Shown here one piece after another: positions 32,304 through 44,714 of a stretch of DNA of 64,000 nt (position 1 is the stretch's first letter; the number at the start of each line of letters is the position of its first letter). The notes below the pieces were generated by a model. It saw nothing but the letters and a program-made list of their open reading frames with translations, did not search any database and had not been told where the DNA came from. The DNA is from Cercophora sp. LCS_1 (lineage: Eukaryota; Ascomycota; Sordariomycetes; Sordariales; Lasiosphaeriaceae). The stretch is from the NCBI GenBank assembly GCA_036250225.1, contig JAPZLL010000020.1, forward strand, positions 248,001 to 312,000, given 5' to 3'. The position numbers and the translations under genes were made by a program.

Positions 32304-32652
32304 GGAGAATGCGCAGCAATTTGTGCAGGGTCACAGTGACGAGGTCAAGGTTGCCTGGCGTCGCTCTCTTTGACACAGAAACCCTGCCAAATGGGCTAGG
32401 CCTCGGACTTTGTGATCCCCCTTCCCGCCGGAGAGCTTTGGTGTCCCGCAGCTCTCTGCACACCTCCTTCCCGCCGTACCCTTCATCTTCATGGCAAATC
32501 CAACCGCAGCGCAAGAGAGCTCTTGCCATGCACGCAGCATAAGGTACCCTGTTCGTGGTTGAACATCCCAGAATCACGCATCACACCTACCTGGTATTCT
32601 TCCCGTCCTGTGCCGACCCGGTTCGTCGTCCTGGGAAACGCTGGCTGGTGTC
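32304..32652. promoter_or_regulatory. Bidirectional promoter of the acyltransferase pair
   Basis: 349 bp separate two divergent acyltransferase genes. The short shared region suggests co-expression. No certain regulator site identified. Confidence 0.5.
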
Positions 32653-34041
32653 ATGGATTCGGCCACGGGCAACTCCGAATATATCGTCGGTGACGACTTT
32701 AGTGACTATGAGCGCGTCTACCTCAACATGTCCAGGGCCTTCAGCCACCTCGGCAAGGAACACTGGGGCATCTATTGCATCTGCGCCTTGCGCTGCGACG
32801 CACCGCCGTCAGGTACTGACATGGTTACCGCCATTCGCTCCGCATGGATGCAGCTGGTGGTTGAGCATCCCGGACTGAGCATGGTCCCGGACGGGCTTCG
32901 GAAGCGGTACCCGCGACTGAATTCGGCAAGCGTAGAATCGTGGGCTCGGGATACCTTCTTCGTGAGAAGCGATGCCAGTGCTGATGATGTGGTCGCCGAA
33001 GCCAACCCCAGGGACCTGCCAGGATTGTACTACCTGACGGCTTCCTCCGAGGTGCTGCTTCTCATCCAACACTGGCGAGCCGATGCTCTGGGGTGCTGCA
33101 TGATGCTCGACCGCCTCTTCACGATCCTGGCGTCGCCCAACACCAGGCCCCTGGATCTCGGAGATGGGCCGTCGCTACGTGTAGGCGCCATGTCGCCGAG
33201 CCTTGAATCTGCCACAGGGGCCTCCGGTGCCGAGGACCCTGATGTGCAGGCATATGCCCGGAAATGGATCGACGACTTCCACGCAAGAGCCGTGCACTCG
33301 GGAGGACTGCCATTCCGCGGTGACGCCACAACGCCGCCGCGATGCCCAAGACGCTATGATCTGGACCTGACGGTGGACGAAACCTGCGCCATCACGGCGG
33401 CTTGTAAGGCGCACCGGATCAGCGTCACGGCTGCCGTCCAAACCGCCTTAGCACGCACCGTCTTCTCCTACCTGGACGAAGCCGAGTGCCGCGCGGGCTA
33501 CACGACCGTCATGGCCGTCAACATGCGGCCGTATCTCGCTCCTCCGCTCAACACCAAGGCACACGCCTGCCAGTGCTACGTCACAAGCATCACGCCCACC
33601 GTGCCGTACAAGAGCGACTTTGTCGCCGCGGCGCGCGCCCTCACCCACGAGTATCGCAACTGGTGGAGCGAGACGTTCATGCGTTCGCTGCGGTGGATCT
33701 ACAAGTATCATCTCGCAAAGATCTCGGCGCCACGGCCGACGGATGCGGCTCCGGCGAAGCCGCCAAGCGGTGTGACGCTTAGCAGTCTCGGCATCGTGGA
33801 GCGGCATCTCCGGGGGGATTACGGACCGAATGCCCGGGTCGACAAGTTCCGGTTTGGCGTGAGCATGCAAACGAGACAGATGCTGTTTTACGTGTGGACG
33901 TTTAGCGGGCGGTTGACGCTGTCCCTCAGCTACAACGATGCGTATTACTCGGACGAGATGGTGAAGGAGGTGCTCTCGAGGGTGCTTGGGCATTTGGGGG
34001 AAGGTCTCGGGGCCGATCTCAGCGCGTCTCAAGTGTCATAG
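32653..34041 (+). CDS. Condensation-fold O-acyltransferase with altered HxxxDG
   Basis: 462 aa, no intron, distant paralogue of the divergent neighbour. Shared landmarks are REHWGI-like KEHWGIYCIC near 35, IRSAWMQLVVEHPG, and the latch FYVWTFSGRLTLSLSYNDAYYSDEM. The active-site motif reads HWRADALG: His140 and Asp144 are kept but the following Gly is Ala145. The Gly is structural rather than catalytic, so activity may persist with altered geometry. It converges with the BBE oxidase gene (109 bp between stops). Probable acyltransferase for a second position or donor; alternatively a non-catalytic partner of the neighbour. Confidence 0.84.
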   Translation: MDSATGNSEYIVGDDFSDYERVYLNMSRAFSHLGKEHWGIYCICALRCDAPPSGTDMVTAIRSAWMQLVVEHPGLSMVPDGLRKRYPRLNSASVESWARDTFFVRSDASADDVVAEANPRDLPGLYYLTASSEVLLLIQHWRADALGCCMMLDRLFTILASPNTRPLDLGDGPSLRVGAMSPSLESATGASGAEDPDVQAYARKWIDDFHARAVHSGGLPFRGDATTPPRCPRRYDLDLTVDETCAITAACKAHRISVTAAVQTALARTVFSYLDEAECRAGYTTVMAVNMRPYLAPPLNTKAHACQCYVTSITPTVPYKSDFVAAARALTHEYRNWWSETFMRSLRWIYKYHLAKISAPRPTDAAPAKPPSGVTLSSLGIVERHLRGDYGPNARVDKFRFGVSMQTRQMLFYVWTFSGRLTLSLSYNDAYYSDEMVKEVLSRVLGHLGEGLGADLSASQVS

Positions 34042-34150
34042 GTTGATTGCTGTTCGCGTTCCATCATAGTTCTGGCAGGCATATATCTAGGCACCTTGCC
34101 TAACTCAACAGCCTCCATTTTAGTACGAGATGATCTTATTTTGACCCGAT

Positions 34151-35871
34151 CTACGGAGATGTCCATTCTCCCGAGGAACTCTCCGGCGGCCAGTGCAACG
34201 GGACGGGGTTGTTGACGCTGAATCGCTGGTAGGGGTCCCATTTCCGCTTGAGGGCGGACAATCTCGGCAGCTTCCGTTCTCCATACCACGCTGTCGGGCC
34301 TTCATCGCCCCGGGCATACTGTTGGAAAAACCGTCAGTCTCGGCTCCCTGGACTCCCCTGGTTTTTAGGATCTCGACACTTACGTTTGAGTATACCCCTA
34401 GCCCATCCAAGCCGCTGGTGGCTGCAAACTTGCGTCGAGACGCAGAAGCAAATGCATTCACAGCGTCGTCGAGGGTGCTATCCGGATAGAAGCCTTCCAC
34501 ATTCCTTCAGCCGACGGGGGTTAGTGATTGTGCGCTTTTTCATTTCGTGTGGCGGCGGTCTATGCACGGAACTCACAGGAAAGTCTTTACGTCGCGGTAG
34601 GCGTAAGCAGTGGCGTCGTCATCGACAGCCATGGGCGCGTCCGTTGGGTAGCGCTGCATCAGGAGACGGCCCTGATACGTTGGGTTGGCGTGCCAGAAGC
34701 CCACAAGGTCTGCAAAGAAGGCCTCAAACGTCGGTGCGTGAAACTGCCTGAGCGCGACCGTGTAAATATTGATATGCTGATTCGGGGTACACGCCCCGTT
34801 GTCTTGGCCGAAGAAGTTGAAAAAGGCAGCATCCATGATGCCCTCGGCGGGAACGGCGCTGATGTTGCTCCTCTCGGGCTGCAGCGACTGGAAGGGCCGC
34901 AGGAACGGCTCCGCTTCGTTTAGCCCCCCGTAGAAGACGGCATTGACCGCTATCACGGGCTTTTGTCACGTCAGCGCTGCTGCGTCGTCGTCTTCCACCT
35001 GGCAGGCCCGGCAGGAAGGGGGGGAGGTTGCGCTCACCCTATTGGCAATGCGATCGAAAAACGACACGGCCGTGATAGCAAGGCGAGACGGCATCGCGTC
35101 ATCGAAATCCGCCATGACTTTCCAGAAGGAGTGGTTGGCGCTCGCCGGGTAGACAAAGTCGGCGTTTACGTACACCCCCTGATTGGAGACGGCGGGCAGC
35201 CGATAGGTCGCCGAAGTCACAACCCCGAAGTTGCTGCCCGCCCCTCGCAGCGCCCAGAACAAGTCTTCATTCTCGGCCGCCGAAGCCTTGATGAGGTCGC
35301 CCGAGGCGGTGACGACTTCCACCTCCTCGAGCAGGTCGGCCATGATGCCCCGGTGTCCGTGAAGACCACCGATGCCCCCGCCAAGGGTTGCGCCCACCAC
35401 GCCTACGCAGAGGCACGACCCCAGGGGGAGCTCTCTGCCCAACTCAGCGAGGGGTTTCAGGAGCTGGTACACCTTGGTGGAGCCGCCAATCGTGAGGCGG
35501 TCCCCCTCGGCATTTCTCTCGACCGTGTCGAACTTGCTCATGTCGATCGACAGGCCATTGAACGACTGGTAGTTGGAGATGCCATGACCACCCCCCGTCA
35601 CGAAGAACGGGATGCCGTGGTCGGCGGCAATCCGGACGATGTTCTGGACGTCGCTGGGCGCCGCAGGCTTGATAGCTCCGGCGCCATATGACGGCGCATG
35701 GTAGTCGGTCCATCTCTGCCTTAGGTTTGCATAAAAGTGATCATCAGTGGGGTGAAGAATCTCGGCCTGTGGTGAGAGATGAGGCCCGAATAGGGATGTC
35801 AAGTTCAAGTTCCATGTCGTGACCGAGCCTAAGCGGAGGACGGTTTGTAGGGTGCTGGCGGCGGCCACCAT
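34151..35871 (-). CDS. FAD-linked oxidase, berberine-bridge type (BBE 1)
   Basis: 501 aa from four exons (35871-35038, 34959-34577, 34504-34384, 34318-34151; introns 78, 72 and 65 nt). The FAD-binding PCMH domain has FFVTGGGHGISN, whose His is the likely 8-alpha-histidyl FAD link, and GSCLCVGVVGATLGGG, with a Cys in the second attachment region, so FAD may be bicovalent. The C-terminal BBE segment ends LKRKWDPYQRFSVNNPVPL. No clear signal peptide, unlike the second BBE in this cluster. Comparable enzymes act in sorbicillinoid (SorbD) and azaphilone/asperfuranone (AfoF) pathways. It shares a promoter with the PKS, which suggests a core rather than peripheral role. Confidence 0.9.
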
Positions 35872-36497
35872 GGTGTGAGATGGAGGGGCTAATTATGCCT
35901 CGGTATGGTCTGGTATGTTGCAGGAATCGCTTCCGGGGAGTGCTGCGTGGCGTGTTTTGATATCACCGGCGCCGAGTATAGCTACCTATCCCGAATCGGT
36001 GTCGGTGCAAAGACGCGGACGCGGGCGGGGCGCTCGAGGCACAGCATGTGAGTGGGACGGGGAGCGGGTGTACTCCGGGAAGCATACATAGTAGGTACCT
36101 AGCCGTCTGGCCCAGTCAGCTTCGGGGAAACAGCAGGGTCCGGGAGACCCAATCATATTGCGCCATCTACAACGTAGATAACCCGGAGAATCTCCCTCCT
36201 GCAGAGCGACCCCAGTGCCGTGTGCTTGCACTCGCCCCGGCGACACACCGCTCACCCATCTCCCACCAGGTTGCAAGCATCCAACATCTCAGCAAAAGCG
36301 GGTCGAGTGTTCCGTGGGGTTCCCGACGCTACACCAGACAGAAAAGAAGAGCAAAGCGCCTTGATGAACCCGGCTGAATCCTACATTGCCTCTTATTCTT
36401 CCCGGATAGTAGACTTGACTTGCTGCACCACGACCCAAGACCCCCATTTCAACCCCATTTCAACCCCATCGGGATCGCTTCAACCCTGATTCCCATC
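35872..36497. promoter_or_regulatory. Bidirectional promoter of BBE oxidase and PKS
   Basis: 626 bp. It contains CCGAATCGG (35991-35999) followed at once by CGGTGTCGG (35997-36005), that is CCG and CGG triplets with 3-bp spacing, typical of Zn2Cys6 sites. A perfect palindrome TAGGTACCTA lies at 36092-36101. The cluster's own Zn2Cys6 regulator is the obvious candidate to bind here (inference). Confidence 0.55.
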
Positions 36498-39400
36498 ATG
36501 ACTACCCCTGCGAACCGGCCCGAGGGGCCCACAACCGTCCTGCTATTCGGTTCACAGGCCCTGTCCTTCTCCGAAGACTCTCTGCGGCGCCTGCGTTCCG
36601 CCCTGGCCGGTGACGCCGACAATGGCTGGATGAGGGAGGTCATTGCGGAGCTGCCCGAGTGGACGAGGCGGGTCTCGGAACAATTCACGAAGCTCCGGTC
36701 GACGCCGGCAGCAGCGTTACAGGAGAGCCTGAAAGACTGGCTAGCACCCAACGGGAGCCCAACGCCAGCCTTACCCAAGAATCTTCCCAACGCGGTACTC
36801 ACGCCTCTCGTCGTCCTCGACCAGCTTGCCCAGTACACGCAGTACGTGCGACTCGCCCATGCGGAGACGGGCCTCGGCTCAGATCCATACGGTCCGCAGC
36901 CCCGCCGTCTCGAGACTATCGGCTTGTGTACCGGCCTTCTGAGCGCTGCTGCCATATCTAGTGCCTCCACGAGGGCCGAGTTTCGACAATACGGTGCCGT
37001 GGCGCTTCGCCTGGCTGCGCTGATCGGGGCCCTTGTCGATGCCGAGAACGCGGTTGGCCAGCATGGAGAGTCCAAGGCGCTATCCACAGCGTGCCATTCT
37101 GCTCAGGAAGAGGCTGAGCTGCAGAACATCCTGGAGCAGTTCCCCGAAGTAAGGCTCTTCTGCTCCCGCTCCGTTGTCGCACGTGCCTCCGGATCCTAAC
37201 TTCGCCGCCCAGGCATACATCTCGGTCCACTTCGACGAAAGCCGGGCCACCATCACTACGGCCGAGAAGACAGCACAGCAGCTCCAGGAACGCCTCCGAG
37301 CGGCCGGCATCACGGCTCAGGCGATCGGGCTTCGAGGTCGATTTCATGACGCCCATTACGGCGAGGACGTCCAGGCGCTCTCGGCCATCTGCGACGCCGA
37401 ACCCGAGCTCCAGCTTCCGGACGCAGCTGATGCGTCGATCCCAATCCACCCCGCCGCCAGAGGGAAGCTGCACCACATGGCCCTCCGAGGAATCCTGGTC
37501 GAGCAGTCGCGCTGGTGCGAAGCATTCGACGCCATGTCCCGGGCCAGCCTTGCCGACAAGCAGTCCCTCCTCGTGTCCCTCGGGTCCGAGAAGTGCGTGC
37601 CACCAACCGCCATGGCGCGCGTCGGCGGGCAGCTCATCTATATGACGAACCTCCACGAGGCCGCCCCCCGACTATCGGCCCTAAAAATGCTCGCCGCGAG
37701 TCGCTCCGACAACGACATAGCCGTCATCGGCATGGCCTGCAAGGTGGCAGGTGCCGATGATGTCAATGAATTCTGGCAGCTGAACTGCAGGGGCGAGTCG
37801 CAGCACGTCGAGGTTCCGGCCGAGCGTTTCACCTTTGAGACGCACTGGCGGACTGTCGACCCGAAAAGGAAATGGTTTGGCAACTTTGTGCGGGATCACG
37901 ATGCTTTCGACCACAAGTGCGCTGCCTCCCCCCTCCCTTTCCCTCTTACCTGCCCAGCCAAGCTGCCAGCTAGAGACGAGATGCTAACCCCCGGTAGGTT
38001 CTTCCAAAAATCCCCCCGCGAAGCCGCCACCCAAGACCCTCAGCAACGGATCTTCCTCCAGTCCGCGTACCAAGCGGTCGAGCAGTCGGGCTACTTCAAC
38101 TTGCCCGACCCCGATCGCAATGTTGGTGTGTTCGTAGGTGTGTGCGCGGCCGATTACGAAGCGAATATTGCCTGCTATCCTCCCAATGCCTTTTCCGCCA
38201 CAGGAAATCTCAAGAGTTTCATCGCGGGCAAGATTAGCCACTACTTCGGGTGGAGCGGGTAAGGACTAAACCCCCTTTGAAATAGAGAATATGACTTAGC
38301 ATTATCCCATTGGTAGGCCGGGTTTGACAATCGACACGGCCTGTTCGGCATCGGCCGTTGCAATCCATCAAGGGTGCCAGGCGATCCTCGCAGGAGACTG
38401 CACAGCAGCCTTGGCTGGCGGAACTAACATCATGACATCGCCGATTTGGTTCCAGAATCTGGCTGGTGCAACCTTTCTCAGTCCGACGGGGGCTTGCAAG
38501 CCTTTTGACGCCAAGGCGGATGGCTACTGTCGCGGAGAGGGCGTCGCCTGCGTGTTCCTCAAGAAGATGTCCAAGGCGCTCGAGGACGTGAGTTGTAAAC
38601 GGTTCGGCGTTTGAATACGCCGCGTGCTGACTCGAAGCGCCAGGGCGACCTCATCCTCGGAACCATCCGAAGCACCGCTGTGTACCAAAACGACAACTGC
38701 ACACCCATCTTTGTCCCGAACGCGCCGTCGCTCTCGGGGCTGTTTGAGGATGTCGTGCGCAAAGCTGGGCTGCGGCCGAAAGATATAACCTTGGTCGAGG
38801 CGCACGGCACTGGAACTCCTGTCGGCGGTAGGCGTTGCCCCCCTTGACTACAGCCCGCCAAATCTACATGTACAGAATCTCTGATGCTCTCAAAATTAGA
38901 CCCGGCCGAGTACGAAAGTATCCGCAAAGTTCTCGGCGGCACATCGGTACGAACGACCCCCCTGCCGGTTGGTTCGGTGAAGGGCTTGATCGGGCACACG
39001 GAATGCACCTCAGGCGTGGTGGCTCTGATCAAGGTCATCCTTGCCATCCACCATGGGGTGATCCCGCCGCAGGCGAGCTTCCAGACCCCAAGCCCACGTC
39101 TCAAGGCATCCCCGGAGGACATGCTGGAATTCCGGACCGAGGTGACACCCTGGACGGCCGAGTACCGCGCTGCACTCATCAACAACTACGGTGCCTCGGG
39201 ATCGAACGCGTCGCTCATCGTCAGCCAGGCGCCCAAAGCGAAAGAGAATGCCTTGTCCCACATCAGCGGTCACCTCGCAAAACACGCGTTCTGGTTCACC
39301 GGGTTGGACGACCGGAGCATCCGGGAATACGCGGCCAGGTTCAAAGACTTCCTGGCATCCCAACCGGGTCTCTCTCTCTCTGACCTATCCTTCAACGTCT

Positions 39401-42400
39401 ACCGCCAGTCCAACCGGACTCTGCCTCAGGGCTTGGGCCTCAGTTGCGGCTCGTTCCAAGAGCTCGACAAGCAGCTGACGGGCTTTATCCAGGGAGACGG
39501 AAAGCTGACCACGACGGCCAAGAAGCCGCCAAGGCCGGTTATCCTCTGCTTCGGTGGCCAAATCTCCAAATGTGTCGGCTTGGACAGGACCGTGTATGAA
39601 TCCGTCAAGACAATGCGCACCCATCTCGAGCTTTGCCACACAGCGATCCAGTCGCTCGGACTGGGCGGGCTGTATCCGTGCATCTTTGAGAAGACGCCAA
39701 TCGACGACCCCGTCAAACTGCAGCTCGCCCTTTTTAGTCTTCAGTACTCGTGCGCACGGTGCTGGATGGACGGCGGTGTCGAGCCTGTTGCTGTTGTCGG
39801 ACACAGCTTTGGGGAGCTCACAGCGCTTTGCATCGCCGGCATCCTCTCCCTTCGAGACGCGCTTCGTGCGGTGGCTGCGCGAGCGCAGCTTGTCAGGGAT
39901 GCGTGGGGCTCCGATCGAGGTGCCATGATGGCAGTTGAGGGCAAGCTCGAGGATGTCGAGGCGCTCTTGGAGCGGGCCGGGAAGGCATGTCCCTCAGAAC
40001 AGGGCCCCACCGTGGCCTGTTACAATGGCACCACATCGTTCACGGTGGCCGGATCTACAAAGGCAATTGATGCCGTTGGCGACTGCCTCCCTTCGACAAC
40101 GGGGGTGCGGGGAAAGAAGCTATCCGTCAGCAACGCATTCCACTCAGCGCTCGTGGAACCGTTGGTGACGGACCTGAGGAAAATTGCGAGAGGGATGAAT
40201 TTCAGAGCGCCGACGATACGCTGGGAAAGAGCCACTGAACAGGCCTCTTCTCCAAACGTGGGGCCCGCGTTCTTTGCCTCTCACATGCGAGATCCCGTGT
40301 TTGCCAATCACGCTTTCCAGAGACTCCATCGGGAGTTTCCGTCTGCGATCTGGCTCGAGGCTGGTTCAAACTCGACCATCACCAAGATGGCTAACAAGGC
40401 GCTCGGGTCGCCAGCAGGCTCGCACTTTGCCGACATCAACATCACCTCGGACTCCGCTTCCGAGATGCTGGCCGATGCATTTGTGAATCTGTGGAGAGAG
40501 GGACTCACCGTCCCGCACTGGGGCCATCACCACACCCAGGCGCAGTCGTATTCCGCCATTCTCCTCCCGCCATACCAGTTTGAGAAGTCTCGGCATTGGC
40601 TCGCCCTCAAGCGGCCACAAGAAGCAGTGCCCGTGGAGCAGGCGGACTCGGCACCGGCGAAGAAACAAGAAGAACTCCCGACCACACTCTACACCTTTGT
40701 AGGCTACCAGGACGAAGCGAGGCTCTCGGCGCGCTTCCGAGTCAACACCATGATCAAGAAGTACGAGGAATTCGTTTCCGGCCACCTCGTTGCGCAGACC
40801 GCCCCGATCTGTCCCGCCACGTTGGAAGTGAGCATCACCATTGAAGCGCTCCTGAGCCTGCGGCCAGACTTCAAAGCTGGAGGTCTCGAGCCAGAGGTGC
40901 AAAGCGTGGAGAATCTTGCACCCATCTGCATCGACCCGTCACGTATGGTATGGCTAGACTTGCAAGCTACCACGTCCGATTTCCGTTCGTGGCATTGGCA
41001 AATGACCAGCACCAGCGCCACAGGGTCTTCAAAAACAACCCACGTCAAGGGGCAAGTCACCTTCCGCCCGGCCAGTGTCACCGGCGCCGAGATTGCCCGC
41101 TACGAGCGTCTCGTCACCCATGCGAGGTGCATCGAAGTGCTCAACGGCCCTGAACCGGACGACGTGCTGCAAGGACGCAACGTGTACAAGGTATTCTCTG
41201 AGATCGTCGACTACTCCGAGCCATACCAAGGTCTCCAAAAGCTAGTGGGCAAAGGTGTCGCGTCTGCAGGGCGCGTCGTGAAGAAGCACTCGGGTAAGCA
41301 CTGGCTGGATACCCATCTCTCGGACGCCTTCAGCCAGGTGGGTGGCTTCTGGGTGAATTGCATGACGGATCGGGCGCCCTCGGACATGTACATCGCAGCG
41401 GGGTTTGAATCGTGGATTCGCAGACCTCCCAGCAGTGAGGATTCAGACAAGACATCGGTGTGGGATGTCATGGCTACTCATGTCAAGGCTTCCGACAAGG
41501 CGTACACCACCGACATATTCATCTTTGAAGCCGAGAGTGGGGTGCTTCGCGAAGCGATCCTGGGGATCAACTATGTGCGGATGCCAAAGTCGGCCATGAG
41601 CAAGTTACTGACGAAGCTGGCGGCAAACACCGGCACCACCGCGGCGGCTGTCCCGCCTTCTACAGCTGTGGCAATGGTTTCGCCGCCACCAGGGCCAGAT
41701 ACCGCAGCCTTACCCCGTTCGGCGCCAACACCACCCGCCATACAGCCAATAGCCGCCCCCGTGCCGAAAGCGGGCGGAGAACTCCCCGCTGAGGAGGCTA
41801 AGCTAGTCAAGGAGGGCAAGTCGCAAACCGCGGCGCTGGTGGTCGAAATCCTCGCCGAGCTGTCCGGCGCCGATGCTTCCGCCATCAAGCTGCAAACCCA
41901 GCTCGGCGACATTGGTATTGATTCGTTGGTCGGGATGGAGATGATCCACGACTTGGAGGCCAAATTCGAGTGCTCGCTAGACACGGACCAGATGGCCGAG
42001 GTGGTCACCGTGCTCGACGTGGTACAATGCGTGCAGAGAACACTCGGGATAGAGGTAGGAGGGGAGGAAGAGGATGGCGACGCCACCTCTTCCTCCGACA
42101 GCGGTTCGCAGAGTCTGGGCAATCAGAGCGCTACGGATACCGCCACGACCGTGCCGGACACGGAAGCGCCGCTAAAGCCAGCGGCCCACCTCTCGCTCGA
42201 AGCTTCCGGCGTGCTCAGCGCCTTTGGCGAGACGAAGAAGATGACGGACCAGTTCATCACCGACTACCACTGCTCCGGGTACATGGATAACATCAATCCC
42301 AAGCAAACGCAGCTCTGTATTTCACTTGTGCTTGACGCCTTCGAGAAGCTTGATTGCAACATTCGGACGGCGAAAGCCGGTGAGAAATTACGTCGCATCA

Positions 42401-44714
42401 GCTATGCGCCGCAACATGGGCGGCTGGTGGAGTATCTCTATGACCTACTGGAGAAGACAGCACGCTTGATTGACGTCGACGGCGACAACATGGTGCGCAC
42501 CGCTGTATCAACACCCCACAAACCCACCAGTGAGATACTTGACGGCTTGATCGCGGCATATCCCGATCATAGCTTCGCTAACCGGCTCGCATTTTTCTGC
42601 GGCTCGCGTCTGGTCGAGGTGCTGCAGGGCAGTCTCGACGGCGTGAAGCTCATCTTCGGAAACGAGGAGGGGCGGCAGCTCGTATCCGGCCTGTATGGCG
42701 ACTCGCTGCTCAATAAACTCTTCTACAAGCAAATGGAAGACTTCTTGACCCGGTTGGTCTCTCGCCTGCCCCGAAACTCTGGCCCGTTAAAAATCCTCGA
42801 GATGGGAGCCGGCACCGGAGGCACGACCAAGTACCTCGTACCACTGCTCGCACGTCTTGGGTTCCCCGTTGAGTACACGTTTACCGACCTTGCTCCGTCC
42901 TTTGTCGGGGCCGCCCGGCGACAATTCAAGGCGTACCCATTCATGAAATTCCGGGCTCACGATATCGAGCAGGTGCCGGCGGACGACCTGATCGGGACAC
43001 AGCACATCGTCATCGCAAGCAACGCGGTCCACGCTACGCATAGTCTGACCGTTTCCCTACACAACATCCGCAAGGCGCTCAGGCCAGACGGGTTCCTCAT
43101 GATGCTAGAGATGACCGAGACGCTACCGTGGGTTGACATCATCTTTGGTCTGCTCGAGGGCTGGTGGCTGTTTGACGACGGCCGCCAGCACGCCATTGCA
43201 CATCAGTCCCGCTGGGAGCAGGAGCTCCATTCCCTCGGGTACGGTCACGTGGACTGGACCGATGGCCATCTGGCCGAAAATCACATTCAGCGCATCATCA
43301 TTGCGATGTCCTCTGGTGCCAAGTATGGTCGTCTCCCCCTCGGACCGCCCCCGCGGGTCTGATGCCTCGGAATTCTTGTGGCTGACACGCAAGCCGCCGC
43401 TGTTGCAGGTTCGACCGTCTCGCCATCCCCGACAAGGCCTCTACGGCAACCGATTCCGATACCGCGACACGGGCTGCTGTCGTGGATGCATACGTCGAGC
43501 AATTCACGGCGGGGTTCACGATGTCGCCGTCAATACCAATACCCGACAAGGAGGCTCCCGACGGCAGCGACAAGCGGCACGTCCTCGTGACGGGCGCAAC
43601 GGGGAGTCTGGGGGCACATCTGGTGGCTGAGTTAGCGACGCAACCGGATGTACACACGGTCATCTGTCTCAACCGGCCGAATCGCACGAGCGAGGCGGGG
43701 CAACGGCAACGTGCATCACTCGACGAAAAGGGGCTGAATCTAGCGCCTGATCAACTCGAGAAGCTGCGTATCATGGAGACGGACACATCCAAGGCTCGCC
43801 TCGGCCTTACCGACGAGCAATACCAAGCCCTCGCCGGCACAGTAACGGCCATCGTGCACAACGCCTGGCCCATGAGCGGCGTTCGGCCCGTCCGCGGTTT
43901 CGAGTCCCAGTTCGCCGCGATGCGTAATCTGATCGACCTCGCGCGAGATGCCGCATGTCACAGGCCCACACCCGTCACATTTCAATTCATCTCCTCCATC
44001 GCCGTGGCCGGTCACTACCCCTTGTGGCGTGGCAACCCGCACGTCCCCGAGGAGCGCGTAGGCATCGAGTCGGTCCTCCCCAACGGCTACGGCGACGCTA
44101 AGTTCGTGTGCGAAAGAATGCTCGACAAGACGCTGCACGCCTACCCGGACCGATTTCGCACCATGTGCGTGCGCCTCGGCCAGGTCGCGGGTAGTAGCAC
44201 GACAGGGTACTGGAACGCGCTGGAACACTTCAGCTTCCTGGTCAAGTCATCGCAGACGCTGCGTGCGCTGCCGGACTTCACCGGGTTACTGTCATGGACA
44301 CCCGTGGATGTCGTGGCACGCACCTTGGCTGACCTGGTCCTCTGTGCGACGCGCTCAGCCACAGAAGTTTATCCGGTGTACCACGTCGACAACCCGGTCC
44401 GTCAGCCCTGGGAGGACATGATCCCCGTCCTTGCGCGTGCGCTTGCCATTCCGACGACCAATGTCGTGCCGTTTGCTGAGTGGGTACGGCGCGTGCGACA
44501 TTTTCCGGGGTCGGTGGACAAGGACAACCCTGCATACAAGCTCGTGAACTTTTTGGACGGGAATTTCTTGCGCATGTCGTGCGGAGGGCTGCTGCTGGAC
44601 ACAGCCCACACAAGGGAGCATTCGTCCACCTTGGCGGCCCAAGGCCCGGTGAGCCATGAGATCGCGGTGGGTTACATTCGGCAATGGCAGAGGACTGGTT
44701 TCTTGGCTCCTTGA
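36498..44714 (+). CDS. Non-reducing polyketide synthase, SAT-KS-MAT-PT-ACP-CMeT-R
   Basis: 2,599 aa from seven exons: 36498-37148, 37213-37916, 37998-38258, 38317-38587, 38644-38827, 38900-43322 and 43409-44714. Domains in order: SAT with Cys144 (GLCTG) and His262 (GRFHD); KS from about 384, with Cys548 (DTACSAS), His683 (EAHGTG) and His723 (IGHTEC); MAT with Ser993 (GHSFGE); PT with His1319 and Asp1461 (DYSEPYQG); one ACP with Ser1699 (GIDSL); CMeT with EMGAGTGGTTKYL at about 1991; thioester reductase with TGATGSLG at 2226 and Tyr2392/Lys2396 (YGDAK). Malonyl-CoA units are condensed, C-methylated from SAM, cyclised and released as an aldehyde by NADPH reduction. The CMeT plus R layout is that of azaphilone, tropolone, sorbicillinoid and citrinin synthases. 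The last intron joins the R domain, so it is not a separate gene. Confidence 0.96.

Noticed and set aside
43482..44714. Separate reductase gene after the PKS
   Set aside because: An 86-nt intron (43323-43408) joins it in phase to the CMeT exon, giving the continuous linker KFDRLAIPDKAST; it is the R domain of the PKS.
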